A DNA stretch of 64,000 nucleotides from Marinibacterium anthonyi (lineage in GTDB: Bacteria; Pseudomonadota; Alphaproteobacteria; Rhodobacterales; Rhodobacteraceae): the NCBI GenBank assembly GCA_003217735.2, contig CP031585.1:1103501-1167500 (forward strand), given 5' to 3'. The position numbers and the translations under genes were made by a program. How positions within the stretch are numbered: position 1 is the first letter of the stretch; each line of letters opens with the position of its first letter. Shown piece by piece: positions 56,688 to 64,000 of the stretch. Under the pieces are notes generated by a model. The model saw only the letters and a list, made by a program, of their open reading frames with translations, made no database searches and was not told the DNA's origin.

Positions 56688-57923
56688 ATGTCCGTTCTGG
56701 TGATGAAATTCGGCGGTACCTCGGTGGCCAATCTCGACCGGATCCGGCGCGCCGCCAAGCGGGTGGGCGTCGAGGTCGCGAAGGGCCATGACGTGATCGT
56801 CATCGTCTCGGCCATGGCCGGGCGCACGAATGAACTCGTAGGCTGGGTCGAAGAAACCTCGCCGCTGTTCGATGCCCGCGAATACGACGCGGTGGTTTCG
56901 TCGGGCGAGAACGTGACCGCCGGCCTGATGGCGCTGACCCTGCAGGAAATGGGCATCCCGGCGCGCAGCTGGCAGGGCTGGCAGGTGCCGCTGAAGACCA
57001 CGTCGGCGCATTCCTCGGCCCGCATCGCCGATATCCCGACCGACAACCTGACCGCCAAGTTCGGCGAGGGCATGCAGGTCGCCGTGGTCGCGGGCTTCCA
57101 GGGGATTTCCCCCGAGGGCCGCATCACCACGCTGGGACGCGGTGGATCGGACACCACCGCCGTGGCCTTTGCCGCCGCCTTCGACGCGGTGCGCTGCGAC
57201 ATCTACACGGATGTCGACGGCGTCTATACCACCGACCCCCGGATCTGCGAAAACGCCCGCAAGCTCGACCGCATCGCCTTCGAGGAAATGCTGGAATTGG
57301 CGTCGCTCGGCGCCAAGGTGCTGCAGACCCGGTCGGTCGAACTTGCCATGCGCTACGGCGTGCGCCTGCGGGTGCTGTCGAGCTTCGAGGAACAATCGGA
57401 CAATGCCGGCACGCTGGTCTGTGCCGAGGAGGACATCATGGAATCCAAAGTGGTGGCCGGTGTGGCCCATTCCCGCGACGAGGCAAAGCTGACGCTGGTC
57501 TCGGTCGCCGACCGGCCCGGCATCGCCGCGCTGATCTTCACCGCGCTCAGCGAGGCCGGGGTGAACGTGGACATGATCGTCCAGAACATCTCGGAAGAGG
57601 GTCGCACGGACATGACGTTCTCGTGCCCGACGAACCAGGTGGCGCGCGCCGAACAGGCCCTGGCCAAGGCACGCGAGAACGAGATCCTGAATTTCCGCGA
57701 AGTGATCGCCGACACCGCCGTCGCCAAGGTGTCTGTCGTGGGCATCGGCATGCGCAGCCACACGGGCGTGGCCGCGAAGATGTTCAAGGCACTGTCGGAC
57801 GAGGGCATCAACATCCGGGTGATCACCACGTCCGAGATCAAGATCTCCGTGCTGATCGATCGCAAATACACCGAACTGGCGGTGCAGGCGCTGCACGACG
57901 CGTTCGAGCTGGAAAAAGCCTGA
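56688..57923 (+). CDS. lysC: Aspartate kinase
   Basis: 411 residues. First step of the aspartate amino-acid pathway. N-terminal kinase KFGGTSVANLDRI, the GRGGSDTTAVAFAAAF region and two ACT domains in the second half (VSVADRPGIAALIF, VVGIGMRSHTGVAAKMF), the usual site of lysine/threonine feedback. ATG at 56688 follows AAGGCG; a longer open frame upstream contains the inverted repeat. Confidence 0.96.
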   Translation: MSVLVMKFGGTSVANLDRIRRAAKRVGVEVAKGHDVIVIVSAMAGRTNELVGWVEETSPLFDAREYDAVVSSGENVTAGLMALTLQEMGIPARSWQGWQVPLKTTSAHSSARIADIPTDNLTAKFGEGMQVAVVAGFQGISPEGRITTLGRGGSDTTAVAFAAAFDAVRCDIYTDVDGVYTTDPRICENARKLDRIAFEEMLELASLGAKVLQTRSVELAMRYGVRLRVLSSFEEQSDNAGTLVCAEEDIMESKVVAGVAHSRDEAKLTLVSVADRPGIAALIFTALSEAGVNVDMIVQNISEEGRTDMTFSCPTNQVARAEQALAKARENEILNFREVIADTAVAKVSVVGIGMRSHTGVAAKMFKALSDEGINIRVITTSEIKISVLIDRKYTELAVQALHDAFELEKA

Positions 57924-57967
57924 AGAAGGGGGCGCTGCCCCCGTCCGCCGTTGGCGGACTCCCCCGA

Positions 57968-58168
57968 GGGTATTTTTGCCAAGAAGAAACAGGGGGGCTT
58001 TCCGGCACTACCGTCGGGCGGGAGCCTGCCCTGCGGTTTTTTTCCGGCAGTAAAAACGCGTTGTATCATCCGCGTGGAGTGCTGCGGCTTCTTTCTCTTC
58101 TCAAATACCCCAATCCGACCGGTCCACATGCGGCACGGTCGGGCAGGAGTATTTTTGCAAAGATGAAG
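57968..58168. repeat. Cluster of A/T-rich intergenic motifs after lysC
   Basis: Plus-strand motif GGGTATTTTTGCCAAGAAGAA (57968-57988) and a variant GAGTATTTTTGCAAAGATG (58147-58165); minus-strand motif at 58087-58110. Similar to 36106-36126 and 20006-20029. Possible terminators or REP-type elements common in this group. Confidence 0.6.
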
Positions 58169-58177
58169 CCCAGGCGT

Positions 58178-59413
58178 TCAGCTCTTCGATCCGGCTGGTG
58201 AATTGCCCGGGGCGTCGGCCCGGCGTGTCAGGACCAGGGCCAGGATCATCAGCGCCGCGCATATGGCGAAGGTCAGGTGCAGGCCGCGGGTGATGTGGTC
58301 GGGGGCGGCGGTGTTGAAATCCGGCGCGCCGATACCCAGGGCAAAGACCGCCCCCAGCGCCCAGGCGCCGGTGATCAGGCCGAGATTGCGCGACAATCCC
58401 AGGTAACCCGACAGCGCGCCGCGCATGTGGTCGGGCGCATCGGCCAGCACCTGCGTGTTGTTGGCCGACTGGAACAGCTGGTAGCCCGGCGTCAGGATCA
58501 CGATCGCCCCAAGGTAGCCCGCCGCCCCCCAGTCCCGTGGCAGCCAGGCCAGTGTCAGCGCCCCCAGGATCAGCGCCCACAACCCGGCCCGCGCCACCGC
58601 ACCCGCGCCGCGCCGGTCGACCAGCCGGCCCGAGGGCACGCCGCCGAAGATCGAGATCACCGGTCCCGCCGCCATGATCAGCCCCACCGCCTGCGGCGTC
58701 AGTCCCAGCCCCCGGCCCAGGTAGAAGGGGCCCACGATCAGCGTCGCCATCATCAGGGCGGCCACCGCCATGTTGGCCCCCAGCCGCGCACCCAGAGCTC
58801 CGCCCAGGTCGATGCGCGCCGTGGCTTGCCCATCGGGCGCAGGGCGCGACGGGAGCCACAGCAGCACCAGACCCAGAGCGACACAGCCCAGCGGCGCCAG
58901 CACCGCGAAGGTCGCCCGCCATCCCGCCATCCCGATCAGCAGCCCGCCCACCGATGGCCCCAGCGCCGTGCCGCAGGCCGACATCGTCCCCAGCAGACCC
59001 ATCGCGCTGCCCACCCGGTCGCGGGGCAGGGCGTCGCGCACCGACGCCATGGTCAGCGTGATCAGGAACGCCGCCCCCGCCCCCTGCAGGGCCCGCGCGG
59101 CCACCAGCGCCAACAGCCCCGGTGCCAGGGCACACAACCCCGATCCGACCACGAAGATCCCAAGCCCCGCGACCAGCCCGCGCTTGCGCCCGATCCGGTC
59201 GCCGATCCGGCCCGCGAAGACCGATCCCAGTGTCAGCGTCGCCAGGTAGGCGATGACCACCCAGCGCACGCCCTGCACCGATGTCGCGAAGGCCTGCGCC
59301 AGCGGCGGCAGGGCGATGTTGGCGATGCTGGTGCCCATGGACCCCAACAGCATGCAGGCCGACAGGCCCGCCAGGACGCCTGCGGATCGGTGGATGGTCA
59401 TGGTTTCGGACAT
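58178..59413 (-). CDS. MFS exporter (DHA2-like)
   Basis: 411 residues, twelve helices. Signature GRIGDRIGRKRGLV in the 2-3 loop and a helix-5 segment ALGPSVGGLLIGMAGW. Probably a drug or metabolite exporter. Regulated by the adjacent MerR protein through a 19-bp-spacer promoter. AAGGAG precedes the ATG. Confidence 0.88.
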   Translation of the reverse strand: MSETMTIHRSAGVLAGLSACMLLGSMGTSIANIALPPLAQAFATSVQGVRWVVIAYLATLTLGSVFAGRIGDRIGRKRGLVAGLGIFVVGSGLCALAPGLLALVAARALQGAGAAFLITLTMASVRDALPRDRVGSAMGLLGTMSACGTALGPSVGGLLIGMAGWRATFAVLAPLGCVALGLVLLWLPSRPAPDGQATARIDLGGALGARLGANMAVAALMMATLIVGPFYLGRGLGLTPQAVGLIMAAGPVISIFGGVPSGRLVDRRGAGAVARAGLWALILGALTLAWLPRDWGAAGYLGAIVILTPGYQLFQSANNTQVLADAPDHMRGALSGYLGLSRNLGLITGAWALGAVFALGIGAPDFNTAAPDHITRGLHLTFAICAALMILALVLTRRADAPGNSPAGSKS

Positions 59414-59448
59414 CGGGATTCTCCTTGCATCGGGTGCGGCAAGGGTGG

Positions 59449-59479
59449 ACCCTACGAATTAAAGTCGACTTGAGGTCAA
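59449..59479 (-). promoter_or_regulatory. MerR-type promoter of the MFS gene
   Basis: Minus strand: -35 TTGACC (59479-59474), 19-bp spacer containing TCAAGTCGACTT (palindromic AAGTCGACTT) and -10 TAGGGT (59454-59449). The 19-bp spacing is the MerR-family hallmark; the half-site CCTCAAGT resembles SoxR operators. Confidence 0.85.
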
Positions 59480-59481
59480 GG

Positions 59482-59904
59482 ATGAAACTGCTCGATATCT
59501 CGGAGGTCTCCAGGCGCAGCGGCCTGCCGGCGTCCACCTTGCGCTATTACGACGAGATCGGCCTGATTTCGTCGGTCGGGCGCGACGGGTTGCGGCGGAT
59601 CTTTTCGCCCGATGTGCTGCTGCAGCTGAACCTGATCGCCATGGGCAAGACCGCCGGGTTTTCTCTGGACGACATCCGCGGCATGTTTTCGCCCACCGGC
59701 CGCCCCGAGGTGCCGCGCGAGGACCTGCACCGCCGCGCCGACGAGATCGACAACCAGATCCGCCAGTTGACCGCGCTCAGCCACACCCTGCGCCATGTCG
59801 CCGATTGCCCGGCGCCGTCGCACATGGAATGCCCGACTTTCAGGCGTTTGGCCGCCCTTGCTGGGCGTCGGCCGCGCCGCGCCGGGCCGGCCGTCCCGCG
59901 ATAA
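59482..59904 (+). CDS. MerR-family transcriptional regulator
   Basis: 140 residues. HTH and wing: DISEVSRRSGLPASTLRYYDEIGLI...GLRRIF, then a dimerisation helix. C-terminal CPAPSHMECPTF carries two Cys that could be a ligand site; SoxR's four-Cys iron-sulfur set is absent. A GAGG sequence inside the operator acts as its ribosome-binding site, 6 nt before the ATG. Confidence 0.9.
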   Translation: MKLLDISEVSRRSGLPASTLRYYDEIGLISSVGRDGLRRIFSPDVLLQLNLIAMGKTAGFSLDDIRGMFSPTGRPEVPREDLHRRADEIDNQIRQLTALSHTLRHVADCPAPSHMECPTFRRLAALAGRRPRRAGPAVPR

Positions 59905-60060
59905 CCCGATTTCAGGGGGAAACTGCCGGTTCCGCCGTATCAATATCATGACACAACCATAGATTGTGAAAAAACATTTTGCCATCGTGACTGGGTGTGT
60001 TCTAAGCCTTGAGACCGGCCCCGCAGGGGGCGGACAATCGAGGGGAGCATCGGTCAGTCC

Positions 60061-62304
60061 ATGATCGAGCGCAGTGAGAGTGAGAGCCGGAAGCTGCTCG
60101 GGCGTCTTCGGGATGCCATGGCGAGTGACGAGCCGGGCCAGGCCCGGCTTGACCGGATCACGCATCTCATCGCCGACAGCATGCAGACCGAGGTCTGTTC
60201 GATCTACCTGTTCCGCGACGACGACACGCTGGAACTGTGCGCCACCGAGGGGCTGAAACCCGAATCCGTGCACAAGACCCGCATGCGGCTGGGCGAAGGT
60301 CTGGTCGGGCGCGTCGGCCTGCGCGGCAAGGTGATCAACACGCCCGACGCGCCCGCCGAAAAGGGCTTTCGTTACATGCCGGAAACCGGCGAGGAACGCT
60401 ATTCCTCGTTCCTGGGCATTCCCGTCCAGCGCCTGGGCGAGATCCTGGGCGTGCTGGTGGTGCAATCGCGCGACCGGCGGGTCTATTCCGCGGATGAAGT
60501 CTATGCGCTGGAAGTGGTCGCCATGGTCCTGGCCGAGATGGCCGAGCTGGGCGCCTTCGTGGGCGAGGGCGCGGCGATGGAGGCGCTGCATCAGCAGCCC
60601 GTCACCCTGCGGTCCACCACGGCCCAGGAAGGCGCGGCCGAAGGCCATGTCTGGCTGCACGAACCCCGCGTTGTGGTCACCAACCCGATCGCCGACGATC
60701 CCGACCGCGAACGCGACCGGCTGAACGATGCCGTCGACCGCCTGCGCGTCAGCGTCGATGACATGCTGGCCCATACCGGCACCGCCGACAGCGAACAGAT
60801 GCAGGTGCTGGAAGCCTACCGCATGTTCGCCAATTCCCGCGGCTGGATGCGCCGGATGGAGGCCGATATCTCGAACGGTCTTTCCGCCGAGGCCGCGGTG
60901 GAAAAGGAACAATCCATCGCCCGGTCCCGCATGGCCGAGGTGCAGGACGCCTATCTGCGCGAACGCCTGGCCGACCTGGACGACCTGTCCAACCGGCTGC
61001 TGCGCATCCTGACGGGGCAGGGGGCCGAAACCGGCGCCTCGCTGCCCGTCGACCCGATCCTGGTCGCCCGCAACATCGGGCCCGGCGAATTGCTGGAATA
61101 CGGCCGCCGCCTGAAGGGCATCGTGCTCGAAGAAGGCTCTGTCGGGTCCCACGCCGCCATTGTCGCCCGGGCGCTGGCGATCCCGCTGGTGGTCCACGCC
61201 GAACGCATCACGACCGAGGCGCTGAACGGCGATCATATCCTGGTCGACGGCGACCAGGGCATCGTGCACCTGCGTCCCGAAGACCCGGTGGCCAAGTCCT
61301 TCCGCGACAAGATCGCCATGCAGGCCAAGGCCCAGGAACGGTACGCCTCGATCCGCGAAAAGCCGGCGATCACGCTGTGCGGCGAAAAGATCGGGCTGCA
61401 CATGAACGCCGGCCTGATGGCCGATCTGCCCTCGCTGCAGGGATCGGGCGCCGAAGGTGTCGGCCTGTTCCGCACCGAACTGCAGTTCCTGATCCGCAAC
61501 AAGATGCCCAAGCGGACCGAACTCGCCTTGACCTATGCCCGCGTTCTCGAAGCCGCGCAGGGCAAGCCGGTGGTCTTCCGCACGCTCGACATCGGGTCCG
61601 ACAAGGTCCTGCCCTACATGAAGCCCACGGACGAACCCAACCCGGCGCTGGGCTGGCGGGCGATCCGGGTCGGTCTGGACAAGCCCGGCGTGCTGCGGAT
61701 GCAGCTGCAGGCGCTGCTGCGCGCCTCGAACGGGCAGCCGCTGACCATCATGTTCCCCTTTGTCGCCCAGTTCGAAGAATATCGCGCCGCCCGCGCCGAG
61801 GTCGACAAGGCCATCGCGCGCGAGGTCAAGCTGGGGCACAAGCTGCCCTCGTCGCTCAAGGTCGGCGCGATGCTGGAAACCCCGTCGCTGGCCTTCGCGC
61901 CGCAGAAGTTCTTTGACGAGGTCGATTTCATCTCGATCGGCGGCAACGACCTGAAACAGTTCTTCTTCGCCGCCGACCGTGAAAACGAACGCGTCCGGCG
62001 GCGTTACGACACGCTGAACGTCAGCTTCCTCAGCCTGATCGAACGCATCGTCGAACGCTGCGGCATCTCCGACACCCCGCTCAGCTTCTGCGGCGAAGAC
62101 GCCGGCCGCCCGGTCGAAGCCGTCTGTTTCGCCGCCATCGGCATCCGGTCGCTGTCGATGCGCCCGGCCTCCATCGGCCCGGTCAAAAGCCTGCTGATGC
62201 GCTCTGACCTGGGCGCCCTGCGCCAGATCATCGCCGACGCGCGCCACCGTGGCGCCCAGACGGTGCGCCCCGCCGTGATGGACTGGCTGCGCACGGCGGA
62301 TTGA
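60061..62304 (+). CDS. ptsP: Phosphoenolpyruvate-protein phosphotransferase PtsP (EI-Ntr)
   Basis: 747 residues. N-terminal GAF domain (about 20-160), then PEP-utilising domain with phosphorylated His in GSVGSHAAIVARALAIP and a C-terminal TIM barrel with LFRTELQFL and FISIGGNDLKQFFFAAD. First phosphorelay protein of the nitrogen PTS. Usually adjacent to lysC in this group; here an MFS/MerR pair intervenes. Confidence 0.95.
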   Translation: MIERSESESRKLLGRLRDAMASDEPGQARLDRITHLIADSMQTEVCSIYLFRDDDTLELCATEGLKPESVHKTRMRLGEGLVGRVGLRGKVINTPDAPAEKGFRYMPETGEERYSSFLGIPVQRLGEILGVLVVQSRDRRVYSADEVYALEVVAMVLAEMAELGAFVGEGAAMEALHQQPVTLRSTTAQEGAAEGHVWLHEPRVVVTNPIADDPDRERDRLNDAVDRLRVSVDDMLAHTGTADSEQMQVLEAYRMFANSRGWMRRMEADISNGLSAEAAVEKEQSIARSRMAEVQDAYLRERLADLDDLSNRLLRILTGQGAETGASLPVDPILVARNIGPGELLEYGRRLKGIVLEEGSVGSHAAIVARALAIPLVVHAERITTEALNGDHILVDGDQGIVHLRPEDPVAKSFRDKIAMQAKAQERYASIREKPAITLCGEKIGLHMNAGLMADLPSLQGSGAEGVGLFRTELQFLIRNKMPKRTELALTYARVLEAAQGKPVVFRTLDIGSDKVLPYMKPTDEPNPALGWRAIRVGLDKPGVLRMQLQALLRASNGQPLTIMFPFVAQFEEYRAARAEVDKAIAREVKLGHKLPSSLKVGAMLETPSLAFAPQKFFDEVDFISIGGNDLKQFFFAADRENERVRRRYDTLNVSFLSLIERIVERCGISDTPLSFCGEDAGRPVEAVCFAAIGIRSLSMRPASIGPVKSLLMRSDLGALRQIIADARHRGAQTVRPAVMDWLRTAD

Positions 62305-62316
62305 TCGATCGCAGGA

Positions 62317-62943
62317 TCAGGGCGCCGCGCCGTCGGGCATGTCGTCCCGGACCGTGGCGCGCAGCCCCGCGATCAGCGTGTGCAGGACGTCGCGCAGCCG
62401 GGTCTCGATCGCTTCGGCGTCGGCATCCAGATATTCCAGCACCAGCCGCGGGTGGTTGAACCCGTACATCGCCGAATGAACCAGCAGGGCGGCATGGGCG
62501 GGATCCTTCAGACCGGGGATCGCCTGGATCAGCAGCATGGCGATCTGATCGCGCCAGATGGCCTTGTGGTGTTGCACCACGTCACGCAGCCGGTCCGACG
62601 CCTGGCAATAGGCCTCGTACAATTCGGGGTCCTTCACGGCCGCCTCGCGTTTCAGGCGCAGCCGCTGGATCAGCCAGTTTTCCAGCCGCACCTCGGGCGT
62701 GCCGGGGCCGGTGACGGCGGCGCGCAAATCCTCCTGCGCCATGTCCAGCCAATGGCCCACCACCGCGTCCAGGATATCCGCCTTGCCCGAGAAATGGGCG
62801 TAAAGCGCGGCATGGCTGACGCCCAGTTCCGCCGCGATGTCCGTGACGCGCAGCTTGCCGTAACCGACCGCCTTGATGCGGGCGTTGGCGACGTCGATCG
62901 CACGTCGTTTAAGCTCTTGTGGGGGAAGCCCTGTTCGCGGCAT
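62317..62943 (-). CDS. TetR-family transcriptional regulator
   Basis: 208 residues. HTH: LRVTDIAAELGVSHAALYAHFSGKADIL, followed by a variable ligand-binding helical domain. Divergent from an MFS exporter, with an operator-like dyad between them, so a repressor of that exporter is likely. ATG at 62943 (MPRTG) preferred over an earlier one. Confidence 0.92.
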   Translation of the reverse strand: MPRTGLPPQELKRRAIDVANARIKAVGYGKLRVTDIAAELGVSHAALYAHFSGKADILDAVVGHWLDMAQEDLRAAVTGPGTPEVRLENWLIQRLRLKREAAVKDPELYEAYCQASDRLRDVVQHHKAIWRDQIAMLLIQAIPGLKDPAHAALLVHSAMYGFNHPRLVLEYLDADAEAIETRLRDVLHTLIAGLRATVRDDMPDGAAP

Positions 62944-62987
62944 CGCCGTGACCTTCCGATGTTGCGGCACGCTTGAATGTCTTCTTC

Positions 62988-63016
62988 TTACAAGTTACAG
63001 ATTTTGTAAATTGTAA
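62988..63016. promoter_or_regulatory. TetR operator-like nested dyad
   Basis: Outer arms TTACAA (62988-62993) and TTGTAA (63011-63016), inner arms TTACA (62995-62999) and TGTAA (63005-63009). A/T-rich and placed between tetR and the MFS gene. Confidence 0.75.
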
Positions 63017-63041
63017 TCCCCCATATTCACAGGTGCCTCCC

Positions 63042-64000
63042 ATGGGTTCTCTTCTGAAGGACCGTCGCGCCGTCGCGTTGCTTCTTGCCGCCACGCTGAC
63101 GGTCATGTCCAATGCCATCATCAGCCCCGGACTGCCCGGGATCGAAGCTTATTTCGCCACGACCCCCAATGCCGATCTGCTGACTCGTCTGCTGATCACC
63201 GCGCCGTCGCTGACGGTTGCCATCATCGCGCCCTTTGCGGGGTTGCTGGTGGATCGCGTCGGGCGCAAGGCCATGCTGATGACCGGCTGCGCGCTGTTCG
63301 GCCTGGCCGGCAGCGCCGGTCTCTGGGCGCCGACCTTGCCTGTCCTTCTGGCGTCCCGCCTGGTCCTGGGCGTGGGCGTCGCCATGCTGATGACGGCGAT
63401 GACCGCGCTGGTGGCGCAGTATTTCCACGGGCCCGCACGGGGCAGGTTCATGGGCCTGCAGATGACCTTCATCAACTTCGGCGGGCTGATCTTCATCGCC
63501 GTGTCCGGGCAGCTGGCCAACCATTCGGCCTTCTATCCCTTCGCGCTGTACCTGGCCGGCCTGATCTACCTGCCGATCCTCTACGTCTGCCTGGATGAAC
63601 CGAAAAGCCATTCCCACGAAGACGGCAGCCACCCCACCGCGCAGGGCCAGGACGGCTGGCCGATGGTCCTTGCCCTGGGGCTGCTGCTCATGTCGCTGAC
63701 CTTCGCCACCTTCTACCTGCTGCCGACGCAGATGCCCTTCTACCTGGGGCAATTGGGCCATACAGACCCCAGTACGGCAGCCATGATGATGGTCTGCGTG
63801 ACCTTCGCCGCCGGCGCCATCGCCATGGTCTACCCGCGGCTGCGCGGCGCGCTGGGGCGCGGCGGCGTGCTGGGCGCGGGCTTTCTCCTGTTGGGCGCGG
63901 GCTTTCTGGTGATGAGCTACGTCGAGCAGGTACCCTTGATCGCCGCGGCGTCGCTTCTGGTCGGGATGGGGCCGGGCCTGATCGTGCCGACACTGATGAA
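63042..64000 (+). CDS. MFS transporter (partial, C-terminus outside window)
   Basis: About 319 residues seen, ten or so helices. Motif A GLLVDRVGRKAML in the 2-3 loop; central His-rich loop (SHSHEDGSH). Probable exporter controlled by the divergent TetR. Runs off the right edge. Confidence 0.88.
   Translation, partial: MGSLLKDRRAVALLLAATLTVMSNAIISPGLPGIEAYFATTPNADLLTRLLITAPSLTVAIIAPFAGLLVDRVGRKAMLMTGCALFGLAGSAGLWAPTLPVLLASRLVLGVGVAMLMTAMTALVAQYFHGPARGRFMGLQMTFINFGGLIFIAVSGQLANHSAFYPFALYLAGLIYLPILYVCLDEPKSHSHEDGSHPTAQGQDGWPMVLALGLLLMSLTFATFYLLPTQMPFYLGQLGHTDPSTAAMMMVCVTFAAGAIAMVYPRLRGALGRGGVLGAGFLLLGAGFLVMSYVEQVPLIAAASLLVGMGPGLIVPTLM

Noticed and set aside
59476-62247. 923-codon frame antisense to ptsP
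   Set aside because: Shadow ORF; repetitive basic sequence without recognisable domains, opposite a clear PtsP.

Overview
The window looks like chromosomal DNA of a high-GC alphaproteobacterium, most likely a member of the Rhodobacterales (Rhodobacteraceae/Roseobacter type). This is inferred from the class I (archaeal-type) lysyl-tRNA synthetase, the NDUFS4-like complex I accessory protein, the lysC/ptsP neighbourhood, the intergenic repeat families and the strong G/C third-position bias. No rRNA, prophage, complete insertion sequence or CRISPR array was found. Two tRNA genes are present (Phe-GAA and Gln-TTG).

Layout. 1-5.4 kb: an ABC exporter pair (ybbP/ybbA) divergent from tesA, an SRAP/YedK protein without its catalytic Cys2, an L,D-transpeptidase, thioredoxin 2, a first cold-shock gene and two small proteins. 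5.4-9.7 kb: a decayed and an intact REP-associated (RAYT) transposase flanking a second cold-shock gene, then ettA and nadD. 9.7-22.7 kb: dacB, a TerB-like gene, lysS, several DUF genes, a 761-residue beta-helix protein, an orphan ParA, a hemerythrin-like protein, two tandem paralogous secreted proteins of unknown function, a glycine-rich lipoprotein and a 2OG-Fe(II) oxygenase. 22.7-31.7 kb: two GFA-type zinc proteins, an AT-rich probably foreign gene, uvrB, a complex I accessory subunit, MYG1, yacG, tRNA-Phe and a 900-bp gene-free stretch.

31.7-43.2 kb: chaA, then a divergent unit. One arm is an FCD-type GntR regulator plus a flavin reductase. The other is an eight-gene, mostly stop/start-overlapping operon: solute-binding protein, two permeases, two amidohydrolases, two ABC ATPases and a cytidine-deaminase-fold enzyme. 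It reads as an uptake and deamination module for an N-heterocyclic compound. Operator-like GTAT/ATAC boxes lie between the arms. 43.4-51.8 kb: a copper region with a DUF4396 membrane protein, a DedA/PAP2/LssY fusion, a YHS-domain copper P-type ATPase with a textbook 19-bp-spacer CueR-type promoter, and a divergent operon of a Cys-rich exported protein, a multicopper oxidase and two c-type cytochromes.

52-64 kb: tRNA-Gln, an SH3 protein, a 2-hydroxyacid dehydrogenase, thpR, ggt, lysC, a MerR-controlled MFS exporter inserted between lysC and ptsP, ptsP, and a TetR/MFS divergent pair cut by the window end.

The least explained items are structural. They are a pair of 27-bp-identical intergenic repeats with a perfect 18-bp palindrome, long conserved leaders shared by both cold-shock genes, a 21-bp inverted repeat in front of lysC, RAYT remnants with REP-like palindromes, and recurring A/T-rich intergenic motifs.
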